DNA of 28,818 nucleotides. Origin: Rhizobiales bacterium UBA3584 (GTDB lineage: Bacteria; Pseudomonadota; Alphaproteobacteria; Rhizobiales; Devosiaceae). The stretch spans positions 47,159-75,976 of the forward strand of contig DFMV01000049.1 in assembly GCA_002375765.1 (NCBI GenBank), read 5' to 3'. Below, one piece after another: positions 6,789-13,115 of the stretch. Both the position numbers and the translations under genes were made by a program. Positions within the stretch are counted from its first letter, which is position 1. The number at the start of each line of letters is the position of its first letter. The notes under the pieces were generated by a model. The model searched no databases. It was not told where the DNA came from and was given only the letters and a program-made list of their open reading frames with translations.

Positions 6789-6859
6789 GCAAATGCATGC
6801 CGCAAAAGCTATGCGTCTTTCTCACCCTTTGCTACTTTCACTGGCTAGAAACAAAACAC

Positions 6860-6902
6860 TTGACGAACCCATTCCTCCCTGGCTATACGTCAACCCATAG
6901 CC
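6860..6902 (+). promoter_or_regulatory. Promoter and operator candidate of the second arsR operon
   Basis: TTGACG (6860-6865) and TATACG (6884-6889) are 18 bases apart. An inverted repeat GGCTAT (6881-6886) / ATAGCC (6897-6902) covers the -10 box and the likely start site, a position suited to autorepression. The first ATG at 6904 lies within about ten bases of the expected transcript start, so the leader is very short. Confidence 0.5.
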
Positions 6903-6903
6903 A

Positions 6904-7245
6904 ATGGGATATATGTCGTCGATGTCCGCCACCCCCGATGTACTGTTTCGCACTCTCGCCGACCCGACCCGCCGGGCCCTGTTCGAGCGCCTGTGCAAAA
7001 ACGGCGAGCTTACGGTCGGCGCGCTGACCCAGGGCGCCGGCGTCTCCCAGCCGGTGGTCTCAAAGCATCTGGGCGTGCTGCGGCAGGCCGGCCTGGTCAG
7101 CGATCGCCATGAGGGCCGCCACACCCATTACAGTGCCCGCATCGATGCCTTGGCCCCCCTGGCGGACTGGACCCGCCAGATGGCCGGCTTCTGGCACAGC
7201 CGGTTCGACGATCTGGAAGATTTGCTAAGGAGGATGGATCAATGA
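6904..7245 (+). CDS. ArsR-family transcriptional regulator, SRPBCC-operon type
   Basis: A 113-residue winged-helix protein. It has FRTLADPTRRALFERL (about 15-30), a helix-turn-helix with GVSQPVVSKHLGVLRQAGLV (about 46-65), and a wing R-H-E-G-R-H-T-H-Y. It lacks metal-site cysteines. This subfamily commonly stands directly upstream of SRPBCC (AHSA1-like) genes, as it does here. Three in-frame ATGs (6904, 6913, 6922) compete: 6913 has GGGA just upstream, while family alignments usually begin near the MSATPDVLF of 6922; the outermost is given. The stop overlaps the next ATG by four bases. Confidence 0.85.
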   Translation: MGYMSSMSATPDVLFRTLADPTRRALFERLCKNGELTVGALTQGAGVSQPVVSKHLGVLRQAGLVSDRHEGRHTHYSARIDALAPLADWTRQMAGFWHSRFDDLEDLLRRMDQ

Positions 7246-7472
7246 AACTCAGCGCATGGTTCCGCCAGGGTCACCGCTGGCTGGCAATCGCCTTCACGCT
7301 CGGCGTCATCGTCAATTTCATCGCCCTGGGCGGTGGGGAAGAACCGGCCTTCTGGGTCTATTTGCTCGCCCTCATCCCCTTGTTCCTGTTGCTTTTTACG
7401 GGGCTCTACCTGTTCGTGCTACCCTATGCCATCAAATGGCGCGGCGGGCGGCGCGCAAGCGAAAGCCCATGA
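7242..7472 (+). CDS. Small two-helix membrane protein
   Basis: A 76-residue protein that I do not assign to a named family. Two hydrophobic segments (about residues 13-29 and 38-62) with a short GGGEEPAFW loop between them suggest a hairpin inner-membrane protein. The tail is basic (KWRGGRRAS). Its ATG overlaps the arsR stop by four bases, and the next gene begins five bases after its TGA, so it is a bona fide member of the operon. Its job might be sensing or transport linked to the ArsR/SRPBCC module, but nothing in the sequence shows that. Confidence 0.7.
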   Translation: MKLSAWFRQGHRWLAIAFTLGVIVNFIALGGGEEPAFWVYLLALIPLFLLLFTGLYLFVLPYAIKWRGGRRASESP

Positions 7473-7476
7473 CACA

Positions 7477-7896
7477 ATGAGCAAATCGGAAAGCAAGCCG
7501 GTGTTGTTGTCCGGCGGAAATCCCCAGATTCCCAAGGGCTATGGCGAGGCTCCCGTCAGGGCCTATCTCGACGCCATGCCGGGGTGGAAGGGCGATATCG
7601 GGCGCCGCCTCGATGCCATTATCACCCGCGTGGTTCCCGATGTGCAAAAGGCGGTCAAGTGGAACTCGCCCTTTTACGGGGTCGAAAAGGACTATTGGTT
7701 CACCTCCTACCACTGCATGACGAAATACGTGAAGGTGACCTTCTTTAAGGGCAGCGACCTCGATCCGCCCCCGCCCGGCACCTCGAAATACCCGGCGGTG
7801 CGCTACCTCGATATCTATGAGGACATGGGGTTCGATGAGGACCAGTTCGCCTCATGGATCGAACAGGCCAGCAAGCTGCCCGGCGAAAAAATGTGA
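7477..7896 (+). CDS. DUF1801 (YdhG-like) family protein, first copy
   Basis: A 139-residue protein with the DUF1801 pattern: an N-terminal helix VRAYLDAMPGWKGDIGRRLDAIITRVVPDVQKAVKW, the NSPFYG turn, then a beta sheet with KYVKVTFFKGSDLDPPPPG. It ends YLDIYEDMGFDEDQFASWIEQASKLPG. Proteins of this domain are small and cytoplasmic, with unknown biochemical activity, and frequently lie next to ArsR and SRPBCC genes. The ATG at 7477 is chosen because the conserved region starts soon after and the longer frame runs back through the previous gene. A second, diverged paralogue follows directly. Confidence 0.8.
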   Translation: MSKSESKPVLLSGGNPQIPKGYGEAPVRAYLDAMPGWKGDIGRRLDAIITRVVPDVQKAVKWNSPFYGVEKDYWFTSYHCMTKYVKVTFFKGSDLDPPPPGTSKYPAVRYLDIYEDMGFDEDQFASWIEQASKLPGEKM

Positions 7897-7906
7897 GACT
7901 TACCCA

Positions 7907-8338
7907 ATGCCAAAACCCGATAATGACACCCAGGCCGCTCCGTCCACCGCGAGCGCGTCCGAGCTGATCGATGCCCGCATCGCCGATCTCGGCGACTGGC
8001 GCGGAAAAACCCTCGCCAGGGTCCGCGCCCTCATCCATGAGGCCGTCCCCGAAGTTCTCGAGGAATGGAAATGGCGCGGCACCCCGGTCTGGTCCCATGC
8101 CGGCATCATCTGCACCGGCGAGACCTACAAGACCTATGTCAAACTGACCTTCGCCAAGGGTGCATCGCTCGACGACCCCAAGGGCCTGTTCAATTCGAGC
8201 CTCGATGGCAACACCCGCCGCGCCATCGACATCCATGAGGACGCGGAAATCGACGAGGCGGCCTTAAAGGCGCTCTTTGCCGCCGCCGCAACCCTCAATT
8301 CCTTAAAGAAACCCGCCCGGACCAAAAAGTCGCACTGA
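7907..8338 (+). CDS. DUF1801 family protein, second copy
   Basis: A 143-residue relative of the preceding protein. It shares the helix W-R-G-K-T-L-A-R-V-R-A-L-I-H-E-A-V-P-E-V, the EEWKWRGTPVWSHAG turn, KTYVKLTFAKGASLDDP, and RAIDIHEDAEIDE. The identity to the first copy is low, so this is an old duplication or two independent recruits. A low-complexity leader (about residues 5-20) precedes the domain and a basic tail ends it. The start ATG at 7907 is ten bases after the previous stop. The enzymatic role is unknown. Confidence 0.8.
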   Translation: MPKPDNDTQAAPSTASASELIDARIADLGDWRGKTLARVRALIHEAVPEVLEEWKWRGTPVWSHAGIICTGETYKTYVKLTFAKGASLDDPKGLFNSSLDGNTRRAIDIHEDAEIDEAALKALFAAAATLNSLKKPARTKKSH

Positions 8339-8348
8339 GGACACCACC

Positions 8349-8768
8349 ATGGCTGAACCCATCACCGTCACCGTCGAACGCGAAATCCCCTTTCCGCCCG
8401 AAAAGATATGGCGCGCCCTCACCCAGCCCCATCTGATGGAGGAATGGCTGATGAAGACCGACTTCAAGCCCGAGATCGGGCACAATTTCACCCTGCGCGG
8501 CGATTGGGGTGGTGTGGAATGCGAGGTTCTGGCCATCGAGCCCGAAAAGACCCTTTCCTACACCTGGAACCACCCCCACTCCGATCCCGCCTACGCGCTC
8601 GAAAGCGTCGTGGTCTTCACCCTCACCGCCACGGCCACGGGCACCCGTCTGCGCATGGAGCAGACCGGCTTCCGCCCCGAACAGAAACAGGCCATCGGCG
8701 GCGCCAAATGGGGCTGGGAAGAAAACTTCACCAACATCGAAAAACTGCTGGCCGAGGGCAAGGCGTAA
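8349..8768 (+). CDS. SRPBCC (AHSA1/START-like) domain protein
   Basis: A 139-residue helix-grip fold protein. The N-terminus VEREIPFPPEKIWRALTQPHLMEEWLM is the standard SRPBCC/AHSA1 opening. A beta sheet with GDWGGVECEVLAIEPEKTLSYTW follows, and the C-terminal helix is GWEENFTNIEKLLAEGKA. The fold encloses a hydrophobic cavity that binds lipids or small aromatic ligands. A TGAGGA sits eight bases before the ATG. It closes the arsR operon; a hairpin with 8-bp arms at 8777-8805 follows. The ArsR/SRPBCC pairing suggests the cavity ligand could be the regulator's effector, which is inference. Confidence 0.87.
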   Translation: MAEPITVTVEREIPFPPEKIWRALTQPHLMEEWLMKTDFKPEIGHNFTLRGDWGGVECEVLAIEPEKTLSYTWNHPHSDPAYALESVVVFTLTATATGTRLRMEQTGFRPEQKQAIGGAKWGWEENFTNIEKLLAEGKA

Positions 8769-8776
8769 GACAGAGC

Positions 8777-8805
8777 GACATTCAGCTCGCCCTCAGTTGA
8801 ATGTC
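8777..8805 (+). terminator. Hairpin after the SRPBCC gene, weak terminator candidate
   Basis: GACATTCA (8777-8784) and TGAATGTC (8798-8805) are perfectly complementary with a 13-base loop. Only a short CCTTTG follows, so termination would be weak or Rho-assisted. A second stem, GGCCA near 8820 with TGGCC near 8842, lies just downstream. Confidence 0.35.
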
Positions 8806-8958
8806 CTTTGGGCGTGGCGGCCAAGTGCACCGAGTGTCCACTGGCCGTCAGCCCCCCGCTTTGTGCATGGCTGGAATACCCATTGAGCGCTTGTTTATTG
8901 CCACCGGCAGGCGCATTTAAATCTCAAGAAATCAAGCACCTTTCAGGAGATTTGAACA

Positions 8959-9141
8959 ATGGCACGCAATCGGATTTTCGATTCCATCTCGGGTTTTTTC
9001 GGTGACGTGGGCCGCGCCCGCAACGCCTCGAACCTTTATTCCAATCTGTCCAACATGTCCGACGATGCACTGCGCTCGCGCGGTCTCAATCGCGCCGATC
9101 TGGCCCGTCACGCTTTCGATACTGCGTTCAACTCCAAGTAA
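8959..9141 (+). CDS. DUF1127/YjiS-like small protein
   Basis: A 60-residue basic protein. The C-terminal half [26 protein letters not shown] matches the DUF1127 pattern (L-x-x-L-S-D-x-x-L-x-x-x-G-L-x-R-x-D-I). In alphaproteobacteria such proteins are often highly expressed and have been linked to RNA turnover and to phosphate and carbon metabolism. The ribosome binding site AGGAG (about 8946-8950) is strong, and a strong intrinsic terminator follows at 9166-9200, so this is an independent, probably abundant monocistronic transcript. No convincing promoter was found in the 190-base upstream gap. Confidence 0.75.
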   Translation: MARNRIFDSISGFFGDVGRARNASNLYSNLSNMSDDALRSRGLNRADLARHAFDTAFNSK

Positions 9142-9165
9142 TCTGCCGCTTTCGCGGTCGACATC

Positions 9166-9200
9166 AAAAAGGCACCCGCCTCCGGCCGGGTGCCTTTTGT
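9166..9200 (+). terminator. Intrinsic terminator after the DUF1127 gene
   Basis: The stem GGCACCCG (9171-9178) / CGGGTGCC (9187-9194), extended by AAAA/TTTT, has an 8-base loop and ends in TTTTGT. The A-rich left flank makes it weakly bidirectional. Confidence 0.85.
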
Positions 9201-9275
9201 ATTGATGGAGTTGACTTGCACCCCCAACCTGTCCTTTATCCCGGCAAACATTGGCTTTTTCGTCGTGGAGATTTC

Positions 9276-10103
9276 ATGGGCGCCTCGCGCATCGACAAGC
9301 GGTTTGAAAAGACACGGGCCGAAAACCGCCCCGCTTTTGTCTCGTTCATCATGGCCGGAGACCCCGACGAGGCGACCGCCGACGCCATTCTCGCCGGGCT
9401 CCCGGCCGCGGGCGCCGATGTGATCGAACTGGGCATGCCGTTTTCAGATCCCATGGCCGATGGCGTCGCCATCCAGCTCGCCGGCCAGCGCGCCCTTGCC
9501 GCCGGCATGAGCCTTGAAAAGACGCTTGAAATGGTCGCCCGCTTCCGGGCGAATGACGACGAAACCCCAATAGTTCTGATGGGTTACTACAACCCCATCT
9601 ACATCTACGGCGTCGAAAAGTTCATCGCCGAGGCCGTAAGATCGGGCGTCGACGGCCTGATTGTTGTCGATCTCCCCGCCGAGGAAGATGACGAATTGTG
9701 CATCCCGGCGCTCAAAACCGGCCTCAACTTCATCCGCCTGACCACCCCCACCACCGACGCAAACCGCCTGCCGACAGTGCTCAACAACGCCTCGGGCTTT
9801 GTCTATTACGTCTCGATGACCGGCATCACCGGCGCCGAGATTAAAAACCGCGCCGCGGTGGGCGAAGCGGTCAATCGCATCAAATCGGTCACCGACCTGC
9901 CCGTAGCGGTCGGTTTCGGCATCAAATCCGCAGAAGACGCCGCCCTGATCGGCAAGGATGCCGATGGCGTTGTCGTCGGCTCGGCACTGGTTGCCGCGAT
10001 CGAAAAATCGCTCGAAAACGGCCGCGCCAGCCTTGGAACTCCACAGGCTGTTCACAATCTGGTTCGTACATTGTCACAAGGTGCGCGCAGCGCCAGAAGC
10101 TGA
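9276..10103 (+). CDS. trpA: Tryptophan synthase alpha chain
   Basis: A 275-residue TIM-barrel enzyme that cleaves indole-3-glycerol phosphate and passes indole to TrpB. The catalytic residues Glu51 and Asp62 lie in [15 protein letters not shown]. The loops [18 protein letters not shown], and [10 protein letters not shown] are intact, as is the phosphate-binding [10 protein letters not shown]. The start ATG at 9276 has GGAG at 9267-9270; a longer frame would begin inside the untranslated stretch after the DUF1127 terminator. Its separation from trpB is unusual. Because the terminator at 9166-9200 blocks read-through, trpA should need its own promoter between 9200 and 9276, and I could not identify one with confidence. 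Confidence 0.96.
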   Translation: MGASRIDKRFEKTRAENRPAFVSFIMAGDPDEATADAILAGLPAAGADVIELGMPFSDPMADGVAIQLAGQRALAAGMSLEKTLEMVARFRANDDETPIVLMGYYNPIYIYGVEKFIAEAVRSGVDGLIVVDLPAEEDDELCIPALKTGLNFIRLTTPTTDANRLPTVLNNASGFVYYVSMTGITGAEIKNRAAVGEAVNRIKSVTDLPVAVGFGIKSAEDAALIGKDADGVVVGSALVAAIEKSLENGRASLGTPQAVHNLVRTLSQGARSARS

Positions 10104-10176
10104 TAGTATTGCCACAATTGCTTCCTACATCTTGGGCAGCGCGTTCCGCCCGAATGAAAAGCTGAGACGAGAGAAA

Positions 10177-11169
10177 ATGAACTGGATCGACAACGTCGTT
10201 CGCCCCAAGATCCGCTCCTTCCTCAATCGCCGCGAGGTCGAGGACAATCTTTGGGTGAAGTGCCCCGAAACCGGGGAAATGGTGTTCCATCGCGATCTCG
10301 AGGCCAATCAGTGGGTCGTGCCCAATTCGGGCTACCACATGAAAATCAAGCCGTCGGACCGGCTGAACAACTTCTTTGACGATGGCGAATATACAAAGCT
10401 TTCGTTGCCTTCGGTCCCTCAGGATCCGCTGAAGTTCCGCGACACAAAGCGCTATACCGATCGACTGAAAGAGTATCGCACCAAGACCGGCAACGACGAT
10501 GCCATGCTTGTGGCCCAGGGCGACCTTTACGGTTCCAAGCTAACGGTTGGTGTCCAGGATTTCGATTTCATGGGCGGGTCGCTCGGCATGGCCGCCGGCT
10601 CTGCCATTGTGACCGGTCTTGAAGCCGCTCTCGTCGCGCACACGCCCTTTGTCATGTTTACTGCGTCGGGCGGTGCCCGCATGCAGGAAGGCATTCTCTC
10701 GCTCATGCAGATGCCCCGCACCACCGTTGCGGTGCAGCGCCTGCGCGAAGCGGGCCTGCCCTATATCGTGGTTCTCACCAACCCCACGACCGGTGGCGTC
10801 ACCGCATCCTACGCGATGCTGGGCGACGTGCATCTGGCCGAACCCGGCGCGGTTATTGGCTTTGCCGGTGCCCGCGTCATCGAGACAACCATCCGCGAGA
10901 AACTCCCCAAGGGTTTCCAGCGCTCCGAATATCTCTACGAGCACGGCATGGTCGATATGGTCGTCCACCGGCATAATCTGCGTTCCACAATCGGCTCGCT
11001 GATCGGCCTTCTGACAAAGGCTCCGGCCAACGACGCCATTCCCGCCGCGCGCCAGAGCGCGACCCCCGCTGCTGCGGCGGTCAGCATGCGTGACGTCGCG
11101 ATCGCCGCCGAAGGCGATGGGGATGACGATTTCCTTGCCAACGCCCCGGTCGCCGGCCACGCCGAATAG
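10177..11169 (+). CDS. accD: Acetyl-CoA carboxylase carboxyltransferase subunit beta
   Basis: A 330-residue subunit of the carboxyltransferase that, with AccA, moves the carboxyl group from biotin to acetyl-CoA to give malonyl-CoA. The crotonase-like core includes [25 protein letters not shown], and [15 protein letters not shown]. The N-terminal zinc ribbon is degenerate: only Cys29 (WVKCPETGE) remains, while the positions of the other three cysteines read Thr, Pro/Asn and Gly. I recall similar losses in Rhizobiales homologues, so this is probably lineage-specific. The Ala-rich C-terminal tail (about 280-330) is longer than in E. coli. The ATG at 10177 is chosen because the family begins MNWI; the longer frame overlaps trpA. 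Confidence 0.95.
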   Translation: MNWIDNVVRPKIRSFLNRREVEDNLWVKCPETGEMVFHRDLEANQWVVPNSGYHMKIKPSDRLNNFFDDGEYTKLSLPSVPQDPLKFRDTKRYTDRLKEYRTKTGNDDAMLVAQGDLYGSKLTVGVQDFDFMGGSLGMAAGSAIVTGLEAALVAHTPFVMFTASGGARMQEGILSLMQMPRTTVAVQRLREAGLPYIVVLTNPTTGGVTASYAMLGDVHLAEPGAVIGFAGARVIETTIREKLPKGFQRSEYLYEHGMVDMVVHRHNLRSTIGSLIGLLTKAPANDAIPAARQSATPAAAAVSMRDVAIAAEGDGDDDFLANAPVAGHAE

Positions 11170-11196
11170 TTTCATAATCAAAAGCCCAGGACGGCC

Positions 11197-12489
11197 GTGT
11201 CCCGCACCGATGCGATATTGAAGCGGCTGCTCTCGCTCCACCCCAAGCTCATCGATCTTGAGCTTGGGCGCACCGAGCGCATGCTTGAGGCCATAGGCCG
11301 TCCGCAGGACCGGCTGCCGCCGGTCATCCACGTGGCCGGCACCAACGGCAAGGGCTCAACCATTGCCTTCCTGCGCGCCATGCTCGAAGCGCAGGGCAAG
11401 CGCGTCCACGTCTATACTTCCCCCCATCTCGTCGTCTTCCGCGAGCGGGTTCGGCTGGCCGGAAAGCTCGTCTCCTCGCGCGCGCTCAACGCCGCGCTCG
11501 AAGAATGCGAGAAGGCCAATGGCGGCAAGCCGATCACCTTTTTCGAGATCACCACGGCAGCCGCCTTCCTGCTCTTCTCCCGCGTGCCCGCCGATTACCT
11601 GCTGCTCGAAGTGGGTCTTGGCGGACGGTTCGATTCCACCAATGTGATCGATAAGCCTCTCGGCACCATCATCACGCCCATTTCGTCGGACCACACCCAG
11701 TTTCTGGGCGAAACCATCGCCGAGATCGCTTCCGCCAAGGCCGGCATCATCAAGTCCGGCTCACCGCTGGTCGTCGCCCGCCAGCCCGATGAGGCCATGG
11801 ATGTGATCGATACCGAAGCCAAAAAGCTTGGCGTCATACCCTTCGCCGCCGGGGCCGATTTCGATGGATTCGCCCAGCGCGGCAAGCTTGTCTATCAGGA
11901 CGAGGACGGGCTACTCGATCTGCCGCTCCCTGCCCTGGCCGGCGCTCATCAGGTCGACAACGCGGCATTAGCCCTTGCCGCCATGCGCCATTTCTCCCTC
12001 GTAGAGGATGAAAACCAGCTCGCCACCGGCCTGCGCTCGGTCGTCTGGCCCGCGCGCCTCATGCCGCTGCGCGGAGCGCTATCGGGCTATGTCGCCGAGG
12101 GCCAGGAACTCTGGCTCGATGGCGGCCACAACGCCGCTGGCGCTCAGGTGCTCGCCAATGCGCTCAAGGAGATGAACAAGGCCCGCCCGGCCCCGCTTGT
12201 GCTGGTGTGCGGCATGATGGCCTCAAAGGACGCCGCCAATTTCTTTGCGCCCCTGGCGGATATGACCAGCCACGTCTTTACGGTCCCAATCCCCGGCGAA
12301 ACCGGCGCCCTGCCGGCCCGCGCCTTGGCGGGGTTTCCCAAAGCCAGGGGTATCCCAACCACCATCGCCCGTTCGATCCCCGCCGCGCTGCAGCGCGCCG
12401 CCCATTTCGAAGGCGCCCGCATCGTCATATGCGGCTCCCTCTACCTTGCAGGCGCCGTCCTCAAACAAAACAAAACGCCTCCAACCTGA
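11197..12489 (+). CDS. folC: Bifunctional dihydrofolate / folylpolyglutamate synthase
   Basis: A 430-residue Mur-ligase-family enzyme that joins glutamate to dihydropteroate and extends the gamma-glutamyl tail of folates. The P-loop is HVAGTNGKGS (45-54), followed by YTSPHLVVFRERVRL, the SSDHTQFLG metal/ATP segment and LWLDGGHNAAGA (the C-terminal domain joint). The start is a GTG at 11197, 27 bases after the accD stop. The last five codons form the left arm of a terminator hairpin (12474-12503), so the coding end and transcription end overlap. The trpA-accD-folC order is typical of alphaproteobacteria. Confidence 0.95.
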   Translation: MSRTDAILKRLLSLHPKLIDLELGRTERMLEAIGRPQDRLPPVIHVAGTNGKGSTIAFLRAMLEAQGKRVHVYTSPHLVVFRERVRLAGKLVSSRALNAALEECEKANGGKPITFFEITTAAAFLLFSRVPADYLLLEVGLGGRFDSTNVIDKPLGTIITPISSDHTQFLGETIAEIASAKAGIIKSGSPLVVARQPDEAMDVIDTEAKKLGVIPFAAGADFDGFAQRGKLVYQDEDGLLDLPLPALAGAHQVDNAALALAAMRHFSLVEDENQLATGLRSVVWPARLMPLRGALSGYVAEGQELWLDGGHNAAGAQVLANALKEMNKARPAPLVLVCGMMASKDAANFFAPLADMTSHVFTVPIPGETGALPARALAGFPKARGIPTTIARSIPAALQRAAHFEGARIVICGSLYLAGAVLKQNKTPPT

Positions 12490-12503
12490 AAGCTGGAGGC
12501 GTT
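12474..12503. terminator. Bidirectional terminator at the end of folC
   Basis: AACGCCTCCA (12474-12483) pairs perfectly with TGGAGGCGTT (12494-12503). On the plus strand it overlaps the folC stop (12487-12489). On the minus strand it is followed by TTTTGTTTTG, a good U-tract, so it could also end the trxA transcript arriving from the right. Confidence 0.75.
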
Positions 12504-12560
12504 CTGCTGTCTCGCCCAAACGAAAGGAGAGGCGAGAAATCGAGAATTCTTGTTGAGTCT

Positions 12561-12680
12561 CAGGGCAGGTCAGGGCTGTGCGAAAACGGGGGCTTTCGAG
12601 AACCGGAACGGAGCGTACTTTTGTACGTGAGTACCGGAAGCGCAGAAAACCCGCGTTTGCAGCCAGCCCTCACCTGACCA
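12561..12680. repeat. Long imperfect inverted-repeat element downstream of trxA
   Basis: Outer arms CAGGTCAGGGCTG (12566-12578) and CAGCCCTCACCTG (12664-12676) match at 12 of 13 positions. Partial complementarity continues inward (TGCGAAAACGGG against CCCGCGTTTGCA). The centre holds a perfect hairpin CGTAC (12614-12618) TTTT GTACG (12623-12627), flanked by CCGG on both sides. It lies in the folC-trxA convergent gap. It could be a dispersed palindromic element or a structured 3' RNA of trxA; no coding potential is apparent. A second small stem, TCTCGCC/GGCGAGA, lies near 12510-12537. Confidence 0.5.
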
Positions 12681-12683
12681 TGC

Positions 12684-13007
12684 CTAGGCGGCGTGGCCTT
12701 CGAGCCATTTGACAAGCCCCGCCTTGGGCGTGCCTGCGCCAACCTTGATGTCGGCGGCTTCACCGCCCTTGAACAAAATCATGGTCGGGATCGAGCGCAC
12801 ACCATATTGCGCGGCAACGCCGGGGTTTTCGTCGACATTGAGTTTGACGATCTTGACCTTGCCTGCCATTTCGCCCGAAATCTCTTCGAGGATCGGGGCG
12901 ATCGCCCGGCAAGGACCACACCATTCCGCCCAGAAATCAACGAGCACAGGCTCTTTCGAGCCCAGAACTTCTGTGGAGAAATTGGCGTCTGTAACGTGTC
13001 CGGTCAT
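12684..13007 (-). CDS. trxA: Thioredoxin
   Basis: A 107-residue thioredoxin, the usual length. The active site is [14 protein letters not shown] with the redox pair in WCGPC (about residues 29-33), and the cis-proline lies in [10 protein letters not shown]. It reduces protein disulfides in the cytoplasm using thioredoxin reductase. The start chosen is ATG 13005-13007 ([10 protein letters not shown]) with AAAGG eight to twelve bases upstream; an ATG nine codons earlier lacks family support. The gene follows addA after 108 bases, where a minus-strand TATAGT (13061-13066) may be a promoter -10, so it could be read both from the addBA operon and separately. Confidence 0.95.
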   Translation of the reverse strand: MTGHVTDANFSTEVLGSKEPVLVDFWAEWCGPCRAIAPILEEISGEMAGKVKIVKLNVDENPGVAAQYGVRSIPTMILFKGGEAADIKVGAGTPKAGLVKWLEGHAA

Positions 13008-13115
13008 GGCACTACCTTTACTATCAGGCCCCACATATGGACCTTTGGAAATTACGTTACACTATAGCTAGGCAGAGTCGGAAGCCAGTTCAAGCCTCCC
13101 CGTGAGGTGACCTTC

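Larger units (their letters stand above)
6225..6903. other. Repeat-rich intergenic region after trpB
   Basis: This 679-base stretch has no credible gene. Short open frames inside it lack family features and run across the repeats. It holds five palindromic repeat units (B to F, listed separately), a hairpin TTCGGGA (6398-6404) / TCCCGAA (6410-6416), and a hairpin-rich segment at 6541-6660. The promoter of the downstream arsR operon lies at its right end. Such repeat nests are common at chromosomal integration or rearrangement points. Confidence 0.7.

Noticed and set aside
6225..6903. CRISPR array among the palindromic repeats
   Set aside because: Units differ in orientation, length and spacing and lack uniform spacers; no cas gene is near.
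9216..9275. N-terminal extension of trpA
   Set aside because: Twenty unconserved residues; the ATG at 9276 has GGAG and matches the family start.
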